A stretch of DNA of 14,340 bases from Rubrobacter sp. (GTDB taxonomy: Bacteria > Actinomycetota > Rubrobacteria > Rubrobacterales > Rubrobacteraceae): the NCBI GenBank assembly GCA_016781775.1, contig JADDPR010000405.1, positions 1-14,340 on the forward strand. The letters run 5' to 3'. Below, in pieces: positions 1-12,241 of this stretch. The position numbers were made by a program, and so were the translations under genes. The notes under the pieces were generated by a model. The model ran no database searches and was not told the DNA's origin. It worked only from the letters and a program-made list of their open reading frames with translations. Each line of letters starts with the position of its first letter. Within the stretch, counting starts at the first letter, position 1.

Positions 1-373
1 AAACGCGCCCGCGCCCCACCTCCCGTGCGCCATCCGAGACTACGATCGCCGGGTCCGGGGAGAACAGAGCCCAGATCTAGGCCCCTGCCTGGGACGCAGC
101 TTCTAGCCTCTCCCTGGCGACGCGTTCTATGCTCCCAGACCGCAAGGTGCCTCCCGCTCCGCGTTCCGGTCCGCCTGTTGATAAAGCCTCAAAGAACCGG
201 CAACTGCGTGGCTTCTCACACCTGCCCTACTCCTTTTCGTGCATTTATGGCGCGGCCTCCGGCGAGGCGCGAGCGCGCTCGTGAGCGGGATTATGGTCCT
301 TACGAGGGTTGCGCGGCGCGCATCCTGGGAAACATCATGTCGGAGACTGTGCAGACGGGAGGTTGGATCAGAG
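1..373. other. Upstream region with no supported gene
   Basis: This stretch precedes the Asp23-family gene. Open frames across it are rich in Arg, Pro and Ser and look like chance GC-rich frames. No tRNA T-loop consensus and no clean sigma-70 box pair at 16-18 base spacing was found. An ATG at 337 opens a different frame from the downstream gene. The region probably carries the promoter of the downstream gene, but I cannot place it. Confidence 0.5.
357..362 (+). promoter_or_regulatory. Ribosome binding site of the Asp23-family gene
   Basis: GGGAGG lies 11 bases before ATG 374. It decides the start in favour of 374 over upstream in-frame codons. Confidence 0.55.
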
Positions 374-1033
374 ATGAGCGAACGAGAAGATCAGCGGCAG
401 GGGAGCCCGCTAGAGAGCGAGCGCGGCACCACCACCGTCCAGGACGCCGTCGTCAAGAGGATAGCGGGGCGGGCGGCGAGCGAGGTCGAGGGGATCTACA
501 TGGGGGGCAACACCTCCCGCGCCGCGGGGGGGCTCGTGGGCAGGGCGACCGGCTCCTCGCGTGAAGAGACCCGCGGGATCTCCGTCGAGGTCGGCAGGAT
601 CGAGACGGCGATCGACATGACGATGGCCATCGACTACGACAAGAACATCCTCCAGACCGTAGGCAGGGTACGCGAGAAGGTCGAGGAGCAGGTCCGGAGC
701 CTCACCGGGCTCCGCGTCACCGAGCTGAACGTGACCATAAGCGACATCGTCTTCCCGAACGACGGGCGAGGGGGCGGCGGACGACGCGCCGAACTCTCCG
801 CCGGGGATGCGGAGGACGACACGGCCCCGGTCCGTTCCAGGGAGCCCGTCAGCCGCCAGCGCACCGGCGGCGAGGACGTGTACGTCGAGGGTACGCCCGT
901 CGAAGAGGGCGAGACTGCCGAGCTCAGGCTGGGCGGCGACTTCGAGAAGCGGACCTCCGGTGAGCGCGGTGGGGGAGCCGGACGGGGCGGACGCGGGGAC
1001 CGCGAAGGTCGCGAAGGCGGGCGGAGGGGATAA
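374..1033 (+). CDS. Asp23/Gls24 family envelope stress protein
   Basis: This 219-residue protein has an Asp23/Gls24 (alkaline shock, DUF322) domain at about residues 18-128. Visible family signs are the N-terminal segment TTVQDAVVKRIAGRAASEVEG, a central strand with VEVGR and the run ETAIDMTMAIDYD, and the end VTELNVTISDIVF. Known members are small cytoplasmic proteins, often membrane-associated, linked to envelope or alkaline stress; the exact role here is not established. I chose ATG 374 because GGGAGG (357-362) lies 11 bases upstream and the domain begins soon after; earlier in-frame starts add only Arg-rich sequence. After the domain comes an acidic linker and a tail (residues 194-219) made almost only of Gly, Arg and Glu, which is unusual for the family. 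The gene stands alone, 44 bases before the glycosylase gene, and its stop codon sits in a hairpin loop. Confidence 0.85.
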   Translation: MSEREDQRQGSPLESERGTTTVQDAVVKRIAGRAASEVEGIYMGGNTSRAAGGLVGRATGSSREETRGISVEVGRIETAIDMTMAIDYDKNILQTVGRVREKVEEQVRSLTGLRVTELNVTISDIVFPNDGRGGGGRRAELSAGDAEDDTAPVRSREPVSRQRTGGEDVYVEGTPVEEGETAELRLGGDFEKRTSGERGGGAGRGGRGDREGREGGRRG

Positions 1034-1043
1034 GCCCCTCCGC
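1021..1043 (+). terminator. Hairpin enclosing the stop codon of the Asp23-family gene
   Basis: GCGGAGGGG (1021-1029) pairs perfectly over nine bases with CCCCTCCGC (1035-1043). The five-base loop ATAAG contains the TAA stop (1031-1033). No T-run follows, so it may be a Rho-type or stability hairpin rather than a classical intrinsic terminator. A smaller perfect stem, CCTACG/CGTAGG, follows at 1056-1072, just before the next gene. Confidence 0.4.
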
Positions 1044-1077
1044 GCCGGGCCGGCACCTACGATCGCCGTAGGCACCC

Positions 1078-1578
1078 TTGGCCCGTGACCTCCTAAAACC
1101 CGGCCTCCGGCTCGTGTTCTGCGGCTACAATCCCTCGCTCACGTCGGGGCGTAGCGGGCACCACTACGCGCACCCCGGTAACCGTTTCTGGCGCGTCCTC
1201 CACGCCTCCGGCATCACCGACCGCCTCTTCCGCCCCGAGGAAGACGAAGGGTTGCCGGATACTTTGGGCATCGGCTTCACCAACCTCTGCTCGCGGCCGA
1301 CGCGCCGCGCCGACGAGCTGTCGCGCGAGGAGATCCGGGCCGGCGGCCAAGAGCTCCGGCGGAAGCTGGAGAAGTTCCGGCCCCGGGTCGTCGCCTACGC
1401 CGGTATCGGCGTGTACCGTTGGTTTCGGGCGACGTCGAAGGCCCCGTGGGGCGTGCAGGAGGAGCCGGCCGTATCCGGTGTGACCGACGTCGTCCTGCCG
1501 TCCCCCTCCGGCCTCAACCGGATGAGCTTCGACGATCTGGTGGAACATTACCGCCGAGTCGTCCCCCTGATGGAGTAG
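1078..1578 (+). CDS. mug: G/U (G/T) mismatch-specific uracil-DNA glycosylase, Mug/TDG type
   Basis: This 166-residue protein is a monofunctional DNA glycosylase that removes uracil or thymine from G:U and G:T mismatches in base excision repair. It aligns by eye with E. coli Mug along its length: motif 1 is FCGYNPSLTSG, followed by AHPGNRFWRVLHASGITDR, RPTRRADELSREE and the C-terminal PSGLNRMSFDDLVEHYR. The essential Asn of motif 1 is residue 18, the same number as in E. coli Mug, which supports the TTG start at 1078; a TAG at 1069-1071 excludes anything earlier in frame. The second motif reads SPSGL where E. coli has NPSGL, a single Asn-to-Ser difference. No strong ribosome site is visible, so translation may be weak. 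Length is normal for the family. Confidence 0.92.
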   Translation: MARDLLKPGLRLVFCGYNPSLTSGRSGHHYAHPGNRFWRVLHASGITDRLFRPEEDEGLPDTLGIGFTNLCSRPTRRADELSREEIRAGGQELRRKLEKFRPRVVAYAGIGVYRWFRATSKAPWGVQEEPAVSGVTDVVLPSPSGLNRMSFDDLVEHYRRVVPLME

Positions 1579-1640
1579 ATCGCCCCGGTCCCGTAGGATG
1601 CAGTCGTGCTAGCTTCGGCCGGGTAGGCCGGTGCGACGAG

Positions 1641-1648
1641 GGAAGGAG
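1641..1648 (+). promoter_or_regulatory. Ribosome binding site of the dehydrogenase gene
   Basis: GGAAGGAG lies 8 bases before ATG 1657, the strongest Shine-Dalgarno match on the plus strand here. It fixes the start of the gene. Confidence 0.7.
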
Positions 1649-1656
1649 CCCTACAG

Positions 1657-2529
1657 ATGGCGGGGAGCGAGAACGTGGTTGCCGTGCTAGGTACCGGGAT
1701 CATGAGTGCCGCGATGGCGCGGAACCTGATCGAGGCCGGCCTGAAGGTGCGCGTGTGGAACCGCTCGCGCGAGAAGGCGGAGCCCCTGGAGGAGAGCGGC
1801 GCTACGGTCGCCGACAGCCCGCAAGAGGCCGTCGAAGGGGTCGGGTTCGTCATCACGATGCTGGCCGACGCGGGCGCTATCGCGGAGGTCCTCGACGTAG
1901 ACACCCTCTCCCGTCTCGCCGAAGACGCCGTTTGGTTGCAGATGAGCACCGTGGGCGAAGGGGGCAACGAGGGGCTGGCGGCGCTCGCCGCCGACGCAGG
2001 GGTTACCTACGTGGACGCCCCCGTGCTCGGGACGAAGGCGCCGGCCGAGAACGGGCAGCTTATCGTGCTCGCCTCCGGGCCGGAGGAGGTGCGTCCGCGC
2101 TGCGCGCTCGTCTTCGAGCCGATGGCGAGCAAGGTCGTCTGGCTCGGGGAGGCGGGGGCGGGGAGCCGCCTCAAGCTCGTCGTGAACAACTGGATCACGG
2201 GCCTCCTCGGCGTCCTGGCCGAGACGGTCGCCCTCGCCGAGGCCCTCGACGTGGACCCCGCGCGCTTTCTGGAAGCGGTAGAGGGCGGGCCCCTGGGCGT
2301 GCCCTACGCCCAGATCAAGGGGAAGATGATGATCGAGGAAGACTTCCCGACGAGCTTCTCGGCGAAGCTCGCCCGCAAGGATACCGGCCTCGTCCTCGAA
2401 GCCGCCGAAAAGCGAGGCCTGCACCCCCTCATCGCAGAGACCGTGGCGAAGCGCTTCGATGAGGCGATACGGGCCGGGCACGGTGAGAAGGACATGGCCG
2501 CCATCTTCGAGGCCGTCAAGCTGCGCTAG
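1657..2529 (+). CDS. NAD(P)-dependent beta-hydroxyacid dehydrogenase (3-hydroxyisobutyrate dehydrogenase/GLYR1-like)
   Basis: This 290-residue enzyme is of normal length for the beta-hydroxyacid dehydrogenase family, which oxidises 3-hydroxy acids or reduces the matching semialdehydes in the cytoplasm. The N-terminal Rossmann fold shows VLGTGIMSAAMA (residues 10-21), a variant of GxGxMG in which the last Gly is Ser. VWNRS (33-37) carries an Asn-Arg pair typical of NADP use. The substrate loop is VDAPVLGTKAPAENG (119-133), where many relatives have DAPVSGG. The catalytic lysine is K173 in GAGSRLKLVVNN, and the C-terminal helical domain contains DFPTSFSAKLARKD. The substrate cannot be read from sequence; glyoxylate/succinic semialdehyde reductase and 3-hydroxyisobutyrate dehydrogenase are both possible. 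It has a strong ribosome site and is convergent with the broken gene on the other strand. Confidence 0.9.
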   Translation: MAGSENVVAVLGTGIMSAAMARNLIEAGLKVRVWNRSREKAEPLEESGATVADSPQEAVEGVGFVITMLADAGAIAEVLDVDTLSRLAEDAVWLQMSTVGEGGNEGLAALAADAGVTYVDAPVLGTKAPAENGQLIVLASGPEEVRPRCALVFEPMASKVVWLGEAGAGSRLKLVVNNWITGLLGVLAETVALAEALDVDPARFLEAVEGGPLGVPYAQIKGKMMIEEDFPTSFSAKLARKDTGLVLEAAEKRGLHPLIAETVAKRFDEAIRAGHGEKDMAAIFEAVKLR

Positions 2530-2960
2530 CCGGAAGGGCGCCAGTCCTCGGGGATGAGGGTACCCCGGATCTCCTCCCCCGGCTCTTCACGGGTCGGCAG
2601 CGCCTCGACGAACGGGAGCAACCCGACATTTAAGTCACCCCATAGACGCGCCGAAGCTTCGAGCCCGGATCGCATGGTCGTCCACGCGCGGGCCGTGGGA
2701 AGGGTCGAGCTCCTTCTTCCGGTAGTACGAGTCCCTCGGGTAGTGAAGGAGGACGAAGCGTGCGTTCGGCTGGCCCAACCCGGAAACGCCCCAGAGAGCT
2801 CGCGGTAGGATAAAACCTCGTACCATTTCGAGGAGGTTCGTGGTGGAGGGGAGGAAGTACACGGCGAAGGTCTCCGGACCGTCCGGCTCGCGCGACGCGT
2901 GCGTGGCGACGTGCCGTCGCCGCCGTGCGCGCCCCTTCTCTTTCCACAAGCCGAACCACG
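2526..2960 (-). pseudogene. Broken leftward gene of unknown function
   Basis: No single frame explains this stretch, but protein-like segments with GC-rich third positions run leftward in alternating frames. In order they are PETFAVYFLPSTTNLL (near 2830-2880), KWYEVLSYRELSGAFPGWAS (near 2770-2828), NARFVLLHYPRDSYYRKKEL (near 2706-2766), then LEASARLWGDLNVGLLPFVE and a tail ending EDWRPSG before a TAG at 2526-2528. A missing C near 2767-2770 would join the second and third segments. An extra G near 2663-2667 would explain the next break, giving DDHAIRLEASARLWGDL. I do not recognise the family. The last 50 codons (ATG 2675) could alternatively be a separate small gene. Upstream of about 2906 the frame is unclear, so the 5' end is approximate. 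The stretch separates the dehydrogenase from the transporter. Confidence 0.4.
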
Positions 2961-3051
2961 AGCGGGGCTTCTTGCGTGGCCTGCTCGGCGGTTCGTGGGG
3001 TTGAAGGGCGGGCCTCCCCGGGGGAAGCGAGGGGGCGCTGAAGGTGCGAGG

Positions 3052-3960
3052 GTGTCGCCCTACGTCTTTCTCGTCCTCGCTCCGCTGTTCTGGGCCGGTA
3101 ACTTCGTCTTCGGGCAGCCCTTGTCCGAGGCGCTGCCGCCTTTCGGGATAAACCTGATCCGCTGGGCTCTCGCCTGCGTCGTCCTCGTCCCGCTCTACCT
3201 GGAAGGGGGCATCCCAAAATCCCCCCGACACCTATGGGCGGGCCTGGCGGTCATGACGGTCACGGGGGTGTTCCTGTTCAACGGCCTCGTCTACCTGTCG
3301 CTGGAGTACACGACCAGCACCAACGCGGCGCTCATCAACGGCGCCACGCCGATCCTGACGATCGTGCTCGCGGCGGCGGTCGGATTCGACCGATTGACGG
3401 GCCGTCGGGTGGCGGGGGCGCTCGTCAGCCTGGTGGGGGTGGTCTGGATCGTCTCGCGGGGCTCGCTTGAAGCGCTCGCGAGCCTCTCCTTCAACCGTGG
3501 GGACGTCATCATGCTCGTCGCCGCCTTGATGTGGGCGATCTACACCATCTTCGTCATCCGGGTGACGCGCGTGCTGCCGCCGCTCGCGACCACGACCATT
3601 ACGGCCCTCCTCGCCCTGCCGCTTCTCGCCGCGGTCGGAGGATACGAGCTCGCCACCCAACCCGTCGGCCCGATAACGCCGACCGTCGTCGCGGGCCTGT
3701 TCTACGTGGGCATCGTGGCGGCCGTGGCAGCCTTCCTGTTCTGGAGCATCGGGGTCAAGGGCGTGGGCGCGGCGCGCGCCTCTGTCTACCTCAACCTCAT
3801 CCCGGTCTTTTCCGTTGCGATCGCCGCCCCGACTCTGGGCGAACGCCCCGGCCTCGCCCAGCTTGTCGGCGGCCTGCTGGTCATCTGCGGTGTCACCCTG
3901 GCCTCCTCGAAGGGCCGCAAGAAGCCCGACGCAGGAGCGCCCCCGGCGGAGGTTTCGTAG
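3052..3960 (+). CDS. DMT superfamily (EamA) transporter
   Basis: This 302-residue integral membrane protein has two tandem EamA repeats and about ten predicted helices, the usual size for drug/metabolite exporters of this group. The first helix is PYVFLVLAPLFWAGNFVFG. The end of repeat 1 has LEYTTSTNAALINGATPILT, and repeat 2 ends with ASVYLNLIPVFSVAIAA, GERP and LVGGLLVICGVTLA. These are hallmark positions of the family; the substrate is unknown. I chose GTG 3052 because GAAGG (3040-3044) lies 7 bases upstream and the first helix starts immediately. Extending to 2899 adds about 50 Arg/Pro-rich residues and overlaps the remnant on the other strand. The tail after the last helix is short and Lys/Pro-rich. 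The gene converges on the P450, whose open frame continues antisense through most of it. Confidence 0.9.
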   Translation: MSPYVFLVLAPLFWAGNFVFGQPLSEALPPFGINLIRWALACVVLVPLYLEGGIPKSPRHLWAGLAVMTVTGVFLFNGLVYLSLEYTTSTNAALINGATPILTIVLAAAVGFDRLTGRRVAGALVSLVGVVWIVSRGSLEALASLSFNRGDVIMLVAALMWAIYTIFVIRVTRVLPPLATTTITALLALPLLAAVGGYELATQPVGPITPTVVAGLFYVGIVAAVAAFLFWSIGVKGVGAARASVYLNLIPVFSVAIAAPTLGERPGLAQLVGGLLVICGVTLASSKGRKKPDAGAPPAEVS

Positions 3961-4068
3961 GGGGACCGACGCCGCGAACGGGGGACGGACCCCGCCCGCC
4001 CTCGCCGTGTTTGCTTTGTCTCGTGCCGGCGTCGGGTCCTGTTTCAGGAGGTTTCGACGATGCGTGGC
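3232..4068 (-). other. Stop-free antisense extension of the P450 reading frame across the transporter gene
   Basis: The P450 frame continues for about 279 codons before its first stop, at 3232-3234. The added sequence is dominated by Arg, Asp, Gly, His and Glu, has no hydrophobic core, and mirrors the codons of the EamA gene on the opposite strand. I read it as a frame kept open by GC bias, not as protein. If an automatic pipeline takes the whole frame as one gene, it may drop the real transporter. Confidence 0.6.
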
Positions 4069-5418
4069 GTCAATCCACACCCCCGGGCGGGGCCGCAGCG
4101 TCCCTTTGGGGTTGGGAGCCACCGTACGCCCGGGTACGAGGTCGAGCCGGTAGCGTTGCATCACCATAGCCACGACGAGGGTCGCCTCCATGAGCGCGAA
4201 GTTCTGGCCGATGCACAGGCGCGGGCCGCCCCCGAACGGGAAGTAGGCGAACCTCGGCCGGCCGTCGCCGTTCCCGGGGGTGAAGCGATCGGGGTCGAAG
4301 CCCTCGGGGTTCGGCCAGAGCTCCTCCCTGCGGTGGGTGACGTAAGGGCTCAGAATTATCTTCTGGCCCGCGGGGATCGGGTAGCCCCCGATCTCGTCCT
4401 CCCCGACGGCTTTTCTGGAGACCATCCACGCCGCCGGGTAGAGCCTGAGCGTCTCGTCCAGGACCGTCCTCGTGTACGTGAGGTCCTTCAGGTCCTCGAT
4501 CCCGGGCGTCCTGTCCCCGAGGACGCGCCCGACCTCTTCGCGTACCCCGCGGGCGATCCCGGGGCTCTTGGAGAGCAGGTACCAGGCCCACGCCAGCGTC
4601 ACGGCCGTCGTCTCGTGTCCGGCGAGGTAGATCGTGGTGACCTCGTCCCGGATCTGGCGGTCCGACATCCCCTCCCCGGTCTCCTCGTCGCGCGCCCCCA
4701 TGAGCATCCCGAGGAGGTCGTCCCCGTCCCCCTGACCCTTACGGCGCCGCTCGCGGATGATGCGCTGGACCGCCTCGTCTATCGTCGAGAGAGCGCGCTC
4801 GAAACGGCGGTTCGCCGGCAGGGGCAGCCGCGTCATCCACAGCGGGATCAAAAACCGCGTGTCTATCCCTTTGAGCGCCGTCTCGAAGGCGCGGGCGATC
4901 CTCTCGCCTTCCTCCCCGACGTCGCCCCCGAACATGGTCTTCACGATGATCCGCTGCGTCAGCAGCGTCATCTCCATCGCGACATCGAAGGGCACGCCCG
5001 CCGAGGCCCGAGCCTCCCACCCGTCGAGCATCGTCGCGGTCTCCTCGACCATCGCTTCGGCGAATCCTGCCAGGCGTTTGCGATGAAAGGCCGGCTGCAT
5101 CAGCCGCCGCTGCTTGCGCCAGAAAGCCCCCTCGCTCAGCACGAGCCCGTTCCCGAGCAGCACCGCGACCTTGTCGTACCCCTTCACGTAATTCCTGGGG
5201 TTCTCCTGCAACACGTGGCGGACGTGCTCCGGGTTGCTCAACAGGTAGAACCGCTCCGAGGCGAGCTCTATTCGCGCCACGTCGCCCCCCTCGCGCGCGG
5301 CCTCGAGCAGGGTAGCCAGCGGCCTGCGCTGAAACTGAGGCAGGTTGCCGACGAGCGGGAACCCCTTTATGCGTGGTACCTCGGTGTCGGCTCGGAGACG
5401 GGGAACGGTCTGCTGCAC
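4069..5418 (-). CDS. Cytochrome P450 (about 450-residue P450 domain; stop codon unresolved)
   Basis: A cytosolic-type P450 monooxygenase with every core motif: the proline-rich start GFPLVGNLPQF (19-29), helix C FWRKQRRLMQPAF (99-111), I-helix AGHETT (266-271, oxygen activation), ExxR as ETLR (322-325), PERF-like FDPDRFTP (374-381) and the heme loop FPFGGGPRLCIGQ with proximal Cys402. Sequence style is close to the CYP102/CYP4-like bacterial group; substrate and redox partner are unknown. GTG 5418 is preceded by GGGAGAAGAA, a good ribosome site. Homology ends near residue 450 (RPRPGVWID), yet the frame has no stop there and stays open to 3232, which would give a 728-residue product. A G5 run (minus strand, 4080-4084) lies just before the end; one more G would put a TGA at 4070-4072. 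The coordinate 4069 marks the end of the recognisable domain, not a seen stop. Confidence 0.88.
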
Positions 5419-5592
5419 GATCTTCTTCTCCCGGGGTCAGCGTTAGGGGTGTATGAGAGGAACATAGCAAAGTCCGTCGGGATTAGGAGCGAGAGCCCGG
5501 GGCGGAATGTGATCTTTATCGCTGGTGCAGCGCGCACGACTGCCGCGTAGCGGGCCTCCCGAATTCTTACCTCTGGGTCAGGGGACGGAACC

Positions 5593-7157
5593 TTACCTCC
5601 CGTACGCCTCGAACTCGGCTCCGAGGGAGGCCTTGTAGACCTTATCCAGGGCCCGGTCGCCGCCGGCCTCCGGCACGAGGAAGTTCGGCTGGGCGTAGTC
5701 GAGGAGGACGAAGGGGACGGGGCGGGCCTGCACGACGCGGTCGCCGTACAGCGTGATCTCCGCGAAGATTCCGGTCGAGGTCTCCTCCGACCAGGACTGG
5801 TCGAAGAGGAAGTTGCCGGTGCCGTAGAAGACGGGCTTGCCCCGGTACAGCTCCGTCCCCTTGGGCCAGTGGGCGTGGTTCCCAACGATGAGGTCCGCGC
5901 CTGCGTCCATCACCGCGTGCGCGAGCTCGACCTCTGCCCCGGCTCGGGGGTCGCGAGGTACTCGCGGCCCCAGTGCGGCATGACGACCAGGAGGTCCACC
6001 TCGGGCCGCAGCCGCCGCACGTCCTCCACCATGACCTCCTCGCGAAGGGGAGCGGTGCCGGGGGCCGATTCCGTAGCCCAGGCCCACTCGTAGGAGGGGA
6101 CGCCCTGGTAGTTCAGGACGCCGACCCGCGTCCCGCCGAGGTCGAAGATCATGGGCTCGCGGGCGGAGGAGAGGTCCATCCCCGCCCCGGTGTGGGAGAT
6201 GCCGGCGCCCCGCAGGTGTTCGATCGTCTCCGAGATCCCCGGTGCTCCGGCGTCGAGGATGTGGTTGTTGCCCAGAGTTACACCGTCGATCCCCGCCCCT
6301 TCCAGGATCGGCAGTAGCCGCGGGTCGCCGGTAAAGGTCATCGCGTCGGGGTGCCAGGTCGCGCCCTCCACCACCGGGTTCTCGAGGTTGGCGAGCGTCA
6401 GGTCGGCGCTTCTCAGATACTCCCGTACGGAGCCGCTCTGCCCCCGGCGCTCGGCGGTGAACTGGTGGATGGTACCGAACTCCGAATACGCACTCTCCTC
6501 GGCCGTCCGCCCGGTGACGGCTGCGTAGCCTCCGTCGAGCGGGAAGTCGAGCCCTCTGCCCTGCTGGACCACCGCGTAGTTTTGACCGCGGTCCAGCACT
6601 ACGTCGCCGCCCACCACGATCCGCCGGAGCTCCCCGGCGTCCGGAACGGTCGCGCCTTCGGGTCTCAGGGGGTACCCGTTCCCCTCCGCGGCGCTAGGCC
6701 GGAGCAGGACCCTACCGTCCACCGACAGCGCCTTTACCCGCGGGGCGACCTCTCCCCAGGGCACGAGCCCGAGCGCCTCCGGGTCCCGGCTCACGCGGTC
6801 CACGACCGCCTCGGCCGACTCCACGTCTTCTAGGTTCGAGGGGCCGAGCAACCTGCTCGCCGCCTCCCGGGATTCCCGCGGCACCGCGAGCTCGCGCGTC
6901 TGCGAGAGCTCCGCCAGGGTCACGCCCTCCCGGGCCGAGGTGAAGTGCGCTATGGGGACGAGGGCATTCTCACGTTCGGGCGGGGTAGCCGTGGGAGGAG
7001 GCGGGGCGGGCGCGGTGCGCGCCTTGCCCGACGACGGCGCTTCGGGGATTCTGGGCTGGCGGGACGCATCCCCGGTCCGCTCGGCGGAGTACAGGAGCAA
7101 CAGCAGCGCCAGGGAGACCAGGGTGACCTACGCCGCTGCTACCCGGAATACCCTCAC
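5593..7157 (-). pseudogene. CapA-family (PGA_cap, metallophosphatase-fold) exported protein, interrupted by a stop and a frameshift
   Basis: The C-terminal two thirds are a CapA/PGA_cap domain of the calcineurin-like metallophosphatase fold, a family tied to poly-gamma-glutamate capsule or cell-wall synthesis. In order: GGDVVLDRG, LANLENPVV, GNNHILDAG, VMPHWGREY, IVGNHAHWPKG and FYGTGNFLFDQ; all metal-ligand positions are present. Before it is a region of about 150 residues that may be a periplasmic-binding-like fold (weak inference). The likely start is GTG 7157, with GAGGGAG (7167-7173) nine bases away. It gives a signal peptide, MRVFRVAAA, stop, VTLVSLALLLLLYSA; the TAG at 7128-7130 interrupts it. 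Without readthrough, the first usable start is TTG 7100, which lacks most of the export signal. A second break is a one-base loss at the C4 run 5937-5940, between TPEPG and AEVELAHAV. The longest intact frame is 5910-7100. Confidence 0.8.
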
Positions 7158-7570
7158 GCAGAGCTGCTCCCTCGTACCGACCTCGACGCCACTCACCGAG
7201 CTTCCCGATCCTACCAATTCCGCCGGCGCGTGTTTCCAAGGACCCGGAATCCGGTCGGCGCGTTGCCCGTCTGTAGACCGCGCGGGGGGGCGATTCTGCC
7301 CGCAGAGGTGACCGCGGCGTTGGGCGGCAGTGCGGCGGGCGCCACGGCCAAATGCGGCGCGGACGCGCCGTCGAGACCGGGATCGGGGAGGGAGCCGGCG
7401 GGTACCCGGGTAAAGTTCTGGGGCTCCCCCGCCGATAACTGCACAAGAAGCATTACGGTGTCTCAGGAAGGTAAGCGGTATGGTTGTAGCTACCATCGGT
7501 GCGCGTGGTGAATTGCGGTCCCCTTCCCGTCCGCGCGGCCGGGTTCGGAGGGGGCGGGGTGACGGGAACG
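7158..7570. other. Divergent intergenic region between the CapA-family gene and the sensor kinase
   Basis: About 410 bases separate the two divergent starts, so both promoters should lie here. The part at 7430-7500 is clearly less GC-rich than its surroundings. A perfect seven-base inverted repeat, CGGCGCG-GA-CGCGCCG, lies at 7355-7370. A possible leader frame of 32 codons (ATG 7480, stop 7576-7578) follows AGGAAGGT at 7465-7472 with good spacing, but its Arg/Gly-rich product is not convincing. No box pair with proper spacing was found, so no promoter is called. Confidence 0.45.
7167..7173 (-). promoter_or_regulatory. Ribosome binding site of the CapA-family gene
   Basis: Read on the minus strand, GAGGGAG lies 9 bases before GTG 7157. 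It supports a start upstream of the in-frame TAG at 7128-7130, and so a signal peptide broken by that TAG. Confidence 0.45.
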
Positions 7571-7685
7571 ATGGGTAAGGCGGGCGACACGTCCGGTTCG
7601 CGGACGGGGGCTCTGCCCGGTCTTCTGGCCTTTTCCGAAAAGGTGGCGCGGGGCAGGCGCTCTCGCTGCCCTGACCGGAGGGCTG

Positions 7686-12014
<4,329 letters not shown>

Positions 12015-12241
12015 TCGCCATGACCGCCAACGCCCTGGAAGGCGACCGCGAGACGTGCCTGACGGCCGGCATGGACGACTACGTCGCCAAACCCGTCAAG
12101 CCCGCCGAGCTCACCGAGGTCCTGGAGCGCTGGACGGCCGGGGAAGCCGCAGCGATCACGGAGCCGGACAGCCCTTCGCACGGAACTACCGGAGAACGTC
12201 CCGCCTCCTCGAGAGGCGACGTGGATCGCTCGGTCCTCTAG

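Noticed and set aside
3979..3994. Small CGGGG/CCCCG hairpin after the transporter gene as its terminator
   Set aside because: Only five pairs and the T-rich stretch begins more than ten bases later; too weak to call.
4060..5550. Long plus-strand open frame of 496 codons opposite the P450
   Set aside because: It mirrors the P450 codons, is rich in Arg, Pro, His and Glu without domain motifs, and the opposite strand carries every P450 signature.
5419..5592. P450 promoter boxes (TTGCTA/TATGTT-like) in the gap upstream of the P450
   Set aside because: No pair has both reasonable sequence and spacing; the gap is less GC-rich and may hold the promoter, but it cannot be placed.
7208..7239. Minus-strand TTGGAA and TAGGAT boxes as the CapA promoter
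   Set aside because: Spacing is 20 bases, outside the usual 16-18 for sigma-70, and an ECF-type reading is not specific enough.
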